Program-made: the position numbers and the translations under genes | In this document: piece by piece, positions 23,238 through 34,266 of the stretch | Position numbering within the stretch: the first letter of the stretch is position 1 | Layout: each line of letters opens with the position of its first letter | Notes under the pieces: model-generated | Databases searched by the model: none | What the model was told of the DNA's origin: nothing | What the model saw: only the letters and a program-made list of their open reading frames with translations | Assembly: GCF_019320115.1 (NCBI RefSeq) | Contig: NC_089588.1 | Span: 114,464,107 to 114,528,106 of the forward strand | Direction: 5' to 3' | DNA from: Miscanthus floridulus | Taxonomy: Eukaryota; Streptophyta; Magnoliopsida; Poales; Poaceae | Length of the DNA stretch: 64,000 nt

Positions 23238-25322
23238 ATCTCTTGTGTGTATGTGAACTACAAGACCGGTGAAAGTCATTGGGTAATTGATAGTGGTTGC
23301 ACACAACATATGACCAGTGATCCTCGTATGTTCACCTCACTAGATAAAGAAGTAGATGGACAAGAAAGAATCACATTTAGAGATAATTCAAAGGGCAAGG
23401 TTAAAGGATTGGGCAAAGTGACAATATCAAAAGATCATTCAATCTCAAATATGCTATATGTTGCTTCATTGAGCTTCAACTTGCTATCCGTTGGACAATT
23501 GTGTGATCTTAGCTTTCAATGCCTATTTACCAAGAAGGAAGTGGTTGTATCCAAGAAAGATGATGGTCAAGTGATATTCAAGGGATTTAGATACAACAAC
23601 CTATATCTAGTGGACTTCACCTCCGAAGATGCTAATTTGAAGACTTGTCTATTCACCAAAACAACACTTGGGTGGCTATGGCATAGAAGACTTGCTCATG
23701 TTGGGATGAGCTCACTTAAGAAGCTAATGAAAAATGATTTGGTGAGAGGGTTGAAGGATATGAAGTTTGAGAAGGACAAGCTTTGTTGTACATGTCAAGC
23801 CAGCAAACAAGTTGCAAACACTCATCCTACAAAAGCTTTCATGTCAACCACAAGAGTGCTAGAGCTCCTTCACATGGACTTATTTGGACCAACAACATAG
23901 AAGAGTTTGGGAGGAAATCTTTATTGTCTTGTAATTGATGATGACTATTCAAGATACACATGGGTATTCCTCCTTCATGACAAATCCAAAGTTGCATCAT
24001 ACTTCAAGAAATTTGCCAAGAGAGCATAAAATAAGTTTGAAGTGAAGCTCAAGAAGATTAGAAGTGATAACGGTAAAGAATTTGACAACACAAACATTGA
24101 AGCCTTGTGATGAAGTTGGGATCAAGCACGAGATCTCCGCAACATATACTCCTCAACAAAATGGTGTAGTTGAGAGAAAGAACCGGATATTGATCACACT
24201 AGCAAGAACAATGCATGATGAGTACAACACTCCTAAAGCTCTATGGATGGAAGCTATCAACACCGCATGCTATGCATCCAACCGCCTATTCCTTCAAAAG
24301 TTTCTTGGCAAGACACCTTATGAGTTGCTCAATGGGAAGAAGCCGGACGTCTCCTTTAGGGTGTTTGGTTGCAAATGCTACATCTACAAGAAGCGGCAAC
24401 ACCTAGGGAAGTTTCAAAGATATTGTGATATTAGTTTTCTTGTTGGTTACTCATCAAAGTTCAAAGCATATAGAGTATTTAATCATGCCACTGGCTTGGT
24501 TGAATAAACATATGATGTGGAATTTGATGAATCTAATGGCTCCCAAGGAGCACATGAGAATCTTGATGATGTAGGTGATGAACCATTGAGGGAGGCCATG
24601 AAGAATATTCTGGTTGGAGACATCAAGCCTAATGATGATGAAGATGATGTACAAGTGATCAATCCACCTTCTTCATCAAATGTGCCATAAGATGGTGATA
24701 AAGATAGGAGAGTAGAAAATGAAGACACTCATGTCTCCCATGAGCAAATGGTGACACAAGCACATGATGTTGATGCTCCACAACCTCCCTCTCAAGTGGT
24801 TGATAGAAGAAATTTACCTCTATTACAAGCTCATCCACAAGATCTCATCATAGGGAGTCCATCAAAGGGAGTAATGACTCACTCTCAAAAGCTTGCTTCG
24901 TTTATTAAACATCACTCTTTTATCTCTTGCTTTGAGCCTACTAAGGTAGAAGAAGCTCTTCAAGATTTGGATTGGATAAACATCATGCATGAAGAGTTGA
25001 ATAACTTCACCAGCAATGAAGTGTGGACTCTTAAAGAGCGACCACAAGGTGCAAGAGTCATTAGAACAAAGTGGGTGTTCCGCAACAAGCAAGATGATCA
25101 AGACGTTGTTGTGAGGAACAAGGCAAGACTAGTTGCAAAGGGGTTCTCTCAAGTTGAAGGTTTGGATTTTGGAGAGACCTTTGTATCGGTTGTAAGACTA
25201 GAAGCCATTTGTATCCTCCTTGCATATGCATCACATCATGACATTAAACTATATCAAATGGATGTGAAAAGTGCATTTTTAAATGGCTTTATTAATGAAC
25301 TAGTCTATGTTGATCAACCTCC
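23238..25322 (+). pseudogene. P1 pol: protease, integrase and partial reverse transcriptase
   Basis: The order is as follows. An aspartic protease has its DSG triad in VIDSGCTQHMT (about 23285). A GAG-pre-integrase zinc region contains WHRRLAHVGMSSL and CCTC. An integrase core has catalytic residues in HMDLFGP, RSDNGKEF and QQNGVVERKNR. The Copia reverse transcriptase reaches [10 protein letters not shown] (about 25260). Stops interrupt integrase (near 23900, 24028 and 24107) and the linker before RT (24507). The RT ends at 25322, before the YVDD motif. Confidence 0.85.
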
Positions 25323-28300
25323 ATTGGGCTATATAGCTGGAGTCACTAGGGTAGTAGTAGCAGGCTGACCGAGCTGCAACGTGGGCTGGTGAGGAGCTAT
25401 CCCTGTAGCCAAAAAGACATGTTGCATAAAACCAAGAAGCTGCTGCTGGAACTAATCTTGATGAGTCTACAGCTGAGCGAGAGCGGCAGCTGTGGCCTGT
25501 GCCTAGTGAGTCTGCTCCTATTGCATCCTATCAAGTATGGCTATCAAAGCAAGGTCTATCGGCGGTGGCTAGGGTGGAGCTGAGCTGGAGCCACTGGCCT
25601 CGCTGTCGTGAGCCCATGGGGGCATCCGTGGAATAGGCTGGTAGTCCTCATCTAAGCTACCAATCAGGTCACTCTCAACCATGTCCTCCTATTGCACCTC
25701 TAGTTGCTTGAGCTTGGTCTTGGCAATGGCCCTGATGACCTCATACTGCTCAGCTATAGTCTCTTGCACCTCTGGCCTCTAGCGATGGCTCGACATCAGT
25801 GTCCTACTCCCAGTACTAGAACCCATTAGTTGGTGCATGTCGTACTTAGGGAACTCAGTAGTAATGCCAGTCAACTCAGACACTACCTCAGGAGGTATAT
25901 GTGAACAGGCCTGAGTATAAGAAAATAGATCCAATGGGCATATGGTAGGTGACCGTGGCCCTTGAATCCCTCTGCAAGAGTGTCCTCCATCTCTAAAAGT
26001 AGCAAGTCCTAAATATCAAACGACGTTTGAGAGATCAGGTGGTGGACTAGCCAAAGCTGAATATGAGTCAAACCCTTGTGGTAGCCACCTCTTGGAAGCA
26101 AGGTCCTCCTCATAACGACATCTAAAAGATGAGCCATAGGTGTAAGGGCACCCGGAGTTCATCTCAAACCCTCATTGAATGGCTCTCGAAAGAAGGCCCT
26201 GACTAGGTCGGTGGGTGGCACTGCTCCACCGTGAGGACGTCTCGGTGGCTGAGTCTATCCATAGCAAATCTGGTGAATCATGGTTGCTGACTCTAGAATC
26301 CTCAGTATCTCTCAGACCCTGTTGCTGTACAACCTACGGTCATGTCCTCTAAAGGTGAAGTGAATGAACCTATGATCGGGGTCAATCCACAGAGAGGCGT
26401 AGAACTCTCTGACCCAACTAGCAACATACCTACCAGTCCACCCCAAGAGATCTACCAATCCAAGCAGGAAAGTGAGGTGGGGATGAACCTACTCTCCTCC
26501 AGCTGCCACTATAGCCTCTAACAGACACACCCTATGAGATCTGAAGGCTACACCACTATTCAGATATGTATTGTAGAAATCCTCCTAAAGCATAGTGTAG
26601 AAGCCCTCTTGTCACACTGAGGTGGGAACCACTACTCAACCTCCACAAAGTGAAGCTGCTGCACCTGCCGAGTTGTGGTAGCCCTCAAGTCCAAGTGCTC
26701 TACTGGCAGCGGGCCTCGTGGTCTAGGAGGTGGCCGAGAACCATGCCTCTGCCTCTCTGGCCTGGGTGTCACCTGAGCATGAGTATGACCTGAGCGTCAT
26801 AGTCACTGCTGCTGTTGCTGCTTTGCCTCCTCCTGGTGCTGCTTAGTCTCCTCCTAGGGCTCAATCTCCTCAACATGGGTGCCCTCTAGTGCATCCTCCA
26901 GAGGTACACGCTAACCTCCAAGCATGAGAGTACCACATGGACTACCATGCCTAGCCTCAAGCTCCTCGACTGCGGTCCTCTGAGCTGGTGATAACTAATT
27001 GCCAATGCAAATACCACTACCTCTGCCACCTCTCTCAGCACACTCTGTGGCGGCGGCCACTACTGCTGCTCTCTCTGCCTCTATGTCACCACTCTTGCAC
27101 TTCTTTGTAATTGTCTTCTTTGGCCCCTTTCCCTCTTCCTGCTCTATCAAGCGAGGTGGACGCCTCTCATCATCGCCGGGGCCACCCCCGACATCCTTGC
27201 GATGAGCCATAACTGACACTACAAAGAACTCAACTGACTAGCAAAGGACCACTGCCACTAACAAAAGACAATTGTCACAGACTCCCCCTAGCATTGAGAA
27301 TCACTGCCCAACTGACACTTGCTGAGGCTTGGCCTCAATCCCTACTCACGGGCTTGGCCCCAAGTTTATCTATCACTGCTCAACTTCCACTAACAAAATC
27401 ACCTCAACCACTGACACTGCTGCAATAATGGATATAGCAAGGAATATATAAGCAATGTATTGCTAGAGATGAGAATATCTAAGTGAAGCAAATCAAGTTG
27501 GATAAGAATTAGAACAAAAAAGGGCTTTGCTACCTTTCAACTAATGATGAATCATCTGTAAATCAGCAGAGATAAGTAGTTACGGGGGCCGATGCATCAC
27601 TACAGCAAGAATTGATAGAAGAGAGTAAGCAAATTGGCAAAGGGAGTCATTTGCGGCAATTTGTTTAACACATGCAAGACAGCGGAGGTGCCCACCAAGG
27701 AAACCCTAGCTGCACGGGCTTGGTGGCGTGACGGCCGATAGTGGCATAGGCGTGGCTAGAGAGGCACGAGCGTGGCAAGGAAGACGCCGTGGCTAGCGGT
27801 GGCACAACGAGGGAAGCACGACAGGCATGGGCGCAGACGAGGGAGATGCTATGGCCGGCAATGGCATAGCGATGGAGGCACAACGGGTGCGGGCGCAGGT
27901 GAGGGAGGTGCAGGCATGTCAGTGAGAGAGAGGCATGGTGGTAGGTTAGGGATGCGAGCACCGACGGTTGCCGAATGGAGGAGTTGGTGTGGGCCCCATG
28001 TGATTGCCAGAGTTTGAAATAGATCACGCGAGCACCGTTGTGACCGGACGCGCCTTTGTATATGACCGGATGCTGCATCTCATGAGTCTGATCAGGAACA
28101 TAGAGCTCCAAAAACACTCTTGACGTGACCCAACGTGTCTAATCACTCACGACCAGATGCACCAGCTGAGTCCGATCAGTTTCCGAGAAGCACTTAACGA
28201 TCAGATGCAGCACCGAGTTACAGACCGGACACAGAAGAGATGTTGTTCACACGTTAGTTCACATGATCGCTGAACAATCGAACACGACAAGCAGAGTGAC

Positions 28301-28830
28301 CAGACGCGGCACACAATGAGTCCGATCCGATGTCCGGTCCTTGTTTCGCAGCTGTTCCACCTTCTTTCTCCGCGATGCTTTCTCCCAATCAAGTCCCAAA
28401 TTTCGATAAGACCAAAATAAACACCAATTGGGACAGATATAAGAGACCTCTCTCAAACCCTCAATTTTTAAAAAATAATTTGCCTTCGACTATAGGTCTT
28501 TCTAGAAAAATAGGCAACAAGAGAGTCGAAGAGCAACATGTGGCAACTCAATAGGGTTTATAACCAATAGGAGCTTCAAATGCTCTCCCTATTTGTTGAT
28601 GAACACATTGGATGCTCAAAAGATAACCAAAAAGAAACAACAAACTACACACATGCATATGCAATGCAATACTTGAAAGAAAGTCTAATTGCTTGTCAAG
28701 TTTGATCCAAGGTTAAGCTTCTTCACATGCTTTTCGGCGATTATCTTAACCATGTTAGACAAGCCCTAAGTGCATTACTAAAAATTAAACTTGTTTTTTA
28801 TTACAATGCAATGCAAGGGACAACATAAGC
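25323..28830 (-). pseudogene. M1 3' region between RNase H and the LTR, with a decayed unknown or env-like ORF
   Basis: Downstream of M1 RNase H on the minus strand is noncoding DNA with GACCGGACGC-type motifs (about 28030-28350). An ORF then starts with MAHRKDVGGGPGDDERRPPR at 27210. The frame is open to 26995, and after a stop it remains readable (VEELEARHGSPCGTL) with many stops towards 25400. The start is basic and alanine/glutamate-rich. Sireviruses often carry an additional, sometimes envelope-like, ORF in this position; that role is only a positional guess. I do not recognise a characterised domain. Confidence 0.5.
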
Positions 28831-30262
28831 TCATTTTTTCATGAAGTTACTTAGATCAAGCACTTTGAGCTCATTCCTCAACCGACAAAACATAGCCTCA
28901 TCTAGCGGTTTTGTAAAGATATCTGCCAATTGATCATCGGTCCTTACACCTTCTAGTGATATATCATTTTTAACAACATGATCTCTAAGAAAGTGATGAC
29001 GGATATCAATGTGCTTGGTGCGAGAGTATTGAACCGGGTTATTAGCAAGTTTTACCACGCTTTCAATGTCACACAAGAGAGGTACTCTTTCTAAAACTAC
29101 ACCATAGTCTATAAGAGTTTGCTTCATGTAAAGAATTTGTGCACAACAAGCACCCGTGGTAATGTACTCCGCTTCGGCAGTGGACAAGGCCACACTATTT
29201 TGCTATCTTAGAGGTCAAAGACACTAGTGATCTACCAAGCAAATGGCACCCTCTGGATGTGCTTTTTCTATCAATTTTGTAACCGGCATAATCCGAATCG
29301 AAATAGCCAACTAGTTGGAATCTAGCTCCTTTGGGATACCAAAGACCAATGCTTGGTGTGTGCTTAAGGTACCTAAGGTTTCTTTTAACGGCAACCATGT
29401 GAGCCTCCTTAGGATTAGCTTCAAATCTAGCACACATATACACACTAAACATGATGTTGGGCCTAGATGCGGTCAAGTATAACAAGCTATCAATTATAGA
29501 ACGGTAGAGAGTTTTATTAACCAATTTACCTCCCTCGTCTAGGTCAAGATGTCCATTAGATGGCATTGGTGTCTTGATTAGCTTACATTAATCCATTTTA
29601 AACCTCTTGAGAAGATCTTTGGTATATTTTTCTTGAGAGATGAAGATTCCTTCTCTCATTTGCTTGACTTGGAAACCAAGAAAGAATGTAAGCTCTCCAA
29701 TCATAGACATCTCGAACTCCTTCGACATCAATTCACCAAACTCTTTGCAATAGTCTTCATTTGATGAGCCAAATATGATATCATCAACATATACTTGACA
29801 AATAAAGATCTCTTCATTAAGCTTCTTAATGAATAGTGTGATGTCGACCTTCCTAATGGTGAAACCCTTCTCAATGAGAAAATCCTAAAGGCGCTCATAC
29901 CAAGCTCTTAGGGCTTGCTTTAGCCCATATAGCACCTTGAACAACCTATAAACATGATTAGGATATCTAGGGAATTTGAACTTGGGAGGTTGATCAACAT
30001 AGACTAGTTCATTTATGAAGCCATTTAAAAATATACTTTTAACATCCATTTGATATAATTTCATTTTATAATGAGATGCATATGCAAGAAGGATACGAAT
30101 GGCTTCAAGTCTTGCAACTGGTGCAAAGGTATCTCTAAAATCCAACCATTGAACTTGAGAGAACCCCTTTGTAACTAGCCTTGCCTTGTTCCTCACAATG
30201 ATGCCTTGTTCATCTTGCTTGTTGCGAAACACTCACTTTATTCCAATGACTCTTGCTTCTTA
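28831..30262 (-). pseudogene. M1 reverse transcriptase and RNase H
   Basis: The RT runs from 30232 ([19 protein letters not shown]) through MDVKSIFLNG. Its YVDDIIFG active site is encoded around 29792-29770. The RNase H includes SVYMCARFEANPKEAH and STAEAEYI and ends at 28831. In-frame stops occur near 29885 and 29588 and at a break near 29195. It continues the integrase reading upstream. The YVDD motif itself is intact. Confidence 0.85.
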
Positions 30263-31660
30263 TGGTCGCTCTTCAAGTGTCCAAACTTTATTGCGGGTGA
30301 AGTTGTTCAATTCTTCATGCATGGCATTTATCCAATCTAGATCTTGAAGAGCATCTTCTACATTCTTAGGCTCAATACAAGAAACAAATGAGTGATGTTC
30401 AATAAATGAAGCAAGTTTTTGAGAGCGAGTCATTACACCCTTTGAAGGACTTCCTATGATGAGATCTTGTGGATATGCTTGTAGTAGGGGTGAATTTCTT
30501 TTATCAACCACTTGAGGAGGAGGTTGTGGAGCATCAACATCTTGGGCTTGTGCCACCATTTGGTCAAGGGAGACATGAGTATCTTCATTTTCTACGCTTC
30601 CATATTTATCATCATCTTGTGGCACATTTGATGAAGAGGGTGGATCAATCACTTGTACATCATCTTCATCATCTTTGGGCTTGATGTCTCCAACCGGAAT
30701 GTTCTTCATTGCCTCCCTAAATGGTTCATCACCTACATCATCAAGGTTCTCATGTGCTCCTTGGAAGCCGTTAGATTTATCAAATTCCACATCATATGTT
30801 TCTTCAACCAAGCCGATGACATGAATAAATACTCGATATGCTTTGGACTTTGATGAGTAAACAACAAGAAAACCAATATCACAATGTCTTTGAAACTTCC
30901 CTAGGTGTTGCCGCTTCTTATAGATGTAGCATTTGCAACTAAACACCCTGAAGAATAAGACGTACGGCTTCTTTCCATTGAGCAACTCATAAGGGGTCTT
31001 GCCAAGAAACTTTTGGAGATATAGGTGGTTGGATGCATAGCATACGGTGTGGATAGCTTCCACCCAAAGATCTTGAGGTGTATTGTACTTATCAAGTATT
31101 GTTCTTGCAAGGGTGATTAGTGTCAGGTTCTTTCTCTCTACTATATTTTGTTGAGGAGTGTAGGTTGCGGAGACCTCATGCTTGATCCCAACTTCATCAT
31201 AATATGCTTTAATGTTTGTGTTGTCAAATTATTTCCCATTGTCGCTTCTTATCTTCTTGAGCTTTACTTCAAATTCATTTTGTTCTCTTTTGGCAAACTT
31301 CTTGAAACATACAGCCACTTCGGTCTTGTCATGAAGGAAGAATACCCAAGTGTATCTAGAGTAATCATCAACTATCACAAGATAATAGAGGTTGCCTCCC
31401 AAACTCTTGTAAGTTGCTGGTCTAAATAGATCCATGTGGAGGAACTCTAGTACTCTCATTGTTGACATGTAAGCTTTGGTGGGATAAGTGTTTGCAACTT
31501 GCTTGCTGGCTTCATATGCACTACAAATCTTGTCCTTCTCAAATTTCACATCATTCAAACCTCTTACCAATTCATTCTTTATTAGCTTCTTGAGTGAGCT
31601 CATCCCAATATGTGCAAGTCTTTTATGCTAAAGCCATCAAAGTGATGTTTTGGTGAATAA
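30260..31660 (-). pseudogene. M1 integrase and linker, broken by an inserted solo LTR
   Basis: Frames 31603-31229 and 31063-30260 encode the integrase zinc region (MSSLKKLIKNELVRGL), core motifs HMDLFRP and IRSDNGK, and the C-terminal GKTPYELLNGKK region. An acidic linker leads into RT. The first part of the zinc region lies on the other side of the solo LTR, which inserted between codons of this domain at 31661-31665. Confidence 0.85.
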
Positions 31661-31665
31661 GCATG

Positions 31666-32881
31666 TGTCGGTGCAGAAAGTGACCAACACATAAATATTT
31701 GTAGTTTTACTGTACGTTGTGAATGGAGGTGGCCTAGCACTCAATGACACATGGTTTATACTAGTTCAGGCAATGTGCCCTACGTCTAGTTTAAGTCGGT
31801 CGGTGACTTTATTCCTGAGCCTAGGTGCTCGAAGTTTGTAGTGGGGTTACAAACAAAAGGGAGAAAGATAGGGGGTACAAGGGGTCCGGTCGGACTCCGG
31901 TCTGAAGGGCCAAGAGTGACGGGAGCCCCGCTATGTGCTAAGTGTTTGAGCGTGTGCTTGTGGTTTGAACTGGTGGTTCTATTGTTGTGTACTAGTGAAC
32001 TTGATTGATCTGAATCAACTGTCTTTTGGGAGAGAGCACATCCCCTTTTATAGATGAAGGGGATGGCCTTACAAGTGGGAGGGAGAGAGTTCATATGCTA
32101 CTAAGTCTTGTTGCCCATGCCGATGGGTACAAGATGATGGTAGGCACCCATAATATTGTTTAATGTTAGATTCACGTGGGAGGTTGCATCGTCTTCTTCA
32201 GGTATGGTAGACGTTGGTGCCTGCCACACTATTGATACTCAGAGGCATGCAAGGGGGTTTACCATGTTCGCTTGGTACGGTAAATGCCGGTGTCCACAAC
32301 ACTGTCGATGCCTCAGAGGCACATGGGGGAGCCTTACCGTATTTGTCTGGTATGGGAGTTGATGGCGCCCACAACACTATAGGGGAAAATGTCGGCGCCC
32401 ACAACACTGCTTCGGTTCTATCATGCCAGGAGGGTCTCAGGGTATTGTTTGGTAGGTGCATAGGGTACGGTCCCTGGTATTGCAGTTTTGACTTGTGCGC
32501 CCTGCCTTACTTTCTATGTCCGTTTCCTGGTCCTTACCGAGCGGGCGTCCCCGGTCAGTTGGTCCCAGTCAGCTCTGATTGCGCCAGTCGGAGAGGAGCT
32601 ATTAGTAGAGGTTCGGCGCATTCTCAGTTGGAGAGGCCATCTGGAGGCAGGCTGGAGACCGAAGCGAGTGCTCCGGTTAAAGAGGCGGGTCGGAGTCGGA
32701 AGCAGGTGTCGTTTCTCCTCGGCCAGGCCTTCTGGTCAGAGATTGGATCGCCCTTCTAGCCTGTTGTTTTAGGTACTTGGGCCGACCCAAGAGTTGTGCG
32801 TTGGTTTTACAACGTTGTCTGCTGGGCTGAGTCTTTGCTGGGAGGCCGGTCCATGAGGGACCCCGGTTTATGAACCCGATA
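31666..32881. mobile_element. Solo LTR (probably Ty3/gypsy) inserted in M1 pol
   Basis: The 1216-bp sequence begins TGTCGG and ends CCGATA, short inverted ends of an LTR with one changed base (TA for CA). It is flanked by a perfect 5-bp duplication, GCATG (31661-31665 and 32882-32886). No internal domain, primer site or second LTR is present, so it is a solo LTR left by recombination. The pol reading resumes on both sides. Ty3/gypsy assignment is by general resemblance only. Confidence 0.85.
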
Positions 32882-32886
32882 GCATG

Positions 32887-33277
32887 TCTTCAAGTTTGCA
32901 TCTTCGGAGGTGAAATCCACTAGATATAGGTTATTGTATCTAAAGCCCTTGAATATAACTTGATCATCATCTCTCTTTGACACAACCACTTCCTTCTTGG
33001 TGAACAAACATTGAAAGCTAAGATCACACAATTAACCTACGGATAACAAGTTGAAGCTCAATGAAGCAACATATAGCACATTTGATATTGAGTGATCATT
33101 TGATATTACAACTTTGCCCAATCCTTGTACTTTGCCCTTTGAATTATCACCAAATATAATTCTTTCTTGACCATCTACTTCTTTATCTAGTGAGGTGAAC
33201 ATACGAGGATCACCAGTCATATATTGAGTGCAACCACTATCAATAACCCAATGACTTCCACCGGTCTTGTAGTTCAC
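32887..33277 (-). pseudogene. M1 protease region
   Basis: Frame 33277-33032 has VIDSGCTQYMTGDPRMFTS, the Copia aspartic protease motif with DSG. After a stop at 33032 the reading continues (MCDLSFQCLFTKKEVVVSK) to the solo LTR junction. Confidence 0.85.
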
Positions 33278-33293
33278 CTACACACACAAGAGA

Positions 33294-34261
33294 TCAAGCT
33301 TGTTGTTTAGGGACCCAAACTTGATGAGGGCCCTTGACTTTCTCAACTAGTGACTTAACAACCCAAATTTGCTTAGGCCTATTCTTGTTGGGTGGACCTA
33401 AGAACATGCCTTTCATCTTTTCACTAGAATCTTTTCTAAGCATGTAGTGAGCATTGAAGGTAAAGGGTCTAGCATGCTTGGGCAAGGGTTGTGGTGGTGG
33501 AGTTTTACACTCATGAGCAAAGTGACCTTGTCCACACTCAAAGCATCTCTTTGGCTTAGGCTTTGACTTGTATTGTTGTTGATGTTGAGCTTGAGCTTTC
33601 TTCTCTTGATTTGCCAAGAACCCAATACCACTTCTATCCATTTTCATCACGGTGTTCATAAGTAGCTCACTTTGGAGATATTGGCCTCTTGTGAACTTGC
33701 TTAAACCGGTCTTGAGATGTTCTTTCTCCAACTTGAGTTTCTTGTTTTCTTCTCTAAGTTTATCATGATTCTTCTCCATCTTAAGTCTCTTGTTCTCTTC
33801 TCTAAGCATCTCATTCTCAAAAGCCATATCATGATCATTGTTAAGATTCTCTATCACAATTGTGTTTGTCGTCGATAGTTTTTCAAGATCCTTCTTGAGC
33901 TTTTCATTTTCATTTTTGAGCTTGACATAATCATCATAGTTGTCGGACTCAACCACTTTCTTGCCTTTGCTACTAGAACCTTGCTCAATGCTCTCAACAA
34001 TCAAGTCATCACATGAAGTGGCTATATCAATCTTAACAACATTGTTAGTAGCATCATGTGGCTCATTTGGCAATAACTCATGAGAAAGAACAAGATTATT
34101 ATGATTAACTTTGAGATTAGTGTACTCTTCTTTTTGCAAATTGTAACTAGTGGTGAGCTCATTGTGTATCCCCTCAAGTTTATCATATTTTTCTCTAAGC
34201 TCCCTTTTAGAGGTTTTAAGTTCCTTGAGTTTGGATGACACAATTTTGTTCTCTTCTCTAA
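33294..34261 (-). pseudogene. M1 gag, C-terminal half (coiled coil and second zinc knuckle)
   Basis: An uninterrupted frame encodes ELREENKIVSSKLKELK and a long Lys/Glu/Asn-rich coiled coil. A CCHC knuckle, CFECGQGHFAHEC, follows; one residue is absent between GQ and GH compared with the usual spacing. The upstream half of gag resumes at 41770 beyond two solo LTRs. Confidence 0.85.
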
Positions 34262-34266
34262 GCTCA

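Larger units (their letters stand above)
19306..25322 (+). mobile_element. P1: inverted, 3'-truncated Sirevirus-like Copia element inside M1
   Basis: P1 is closely related to M1 but lies on the plus strand. It has a complete 5' LTR (19306-20791, starting TAAAAGCATC where the family consensus has TGAAAGC), a primer-binding site, gag, protease, integrase, and the first part of reverse transcriptase up to VYVDQPP. At about 25322 it stops in mid-RT and unrelated sequence follows. It has no YVDD box, RNase H or 3' LTR. Insertion into the M1 3' LTR followed by a deletion explains the structure. Confidence 0.8.
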
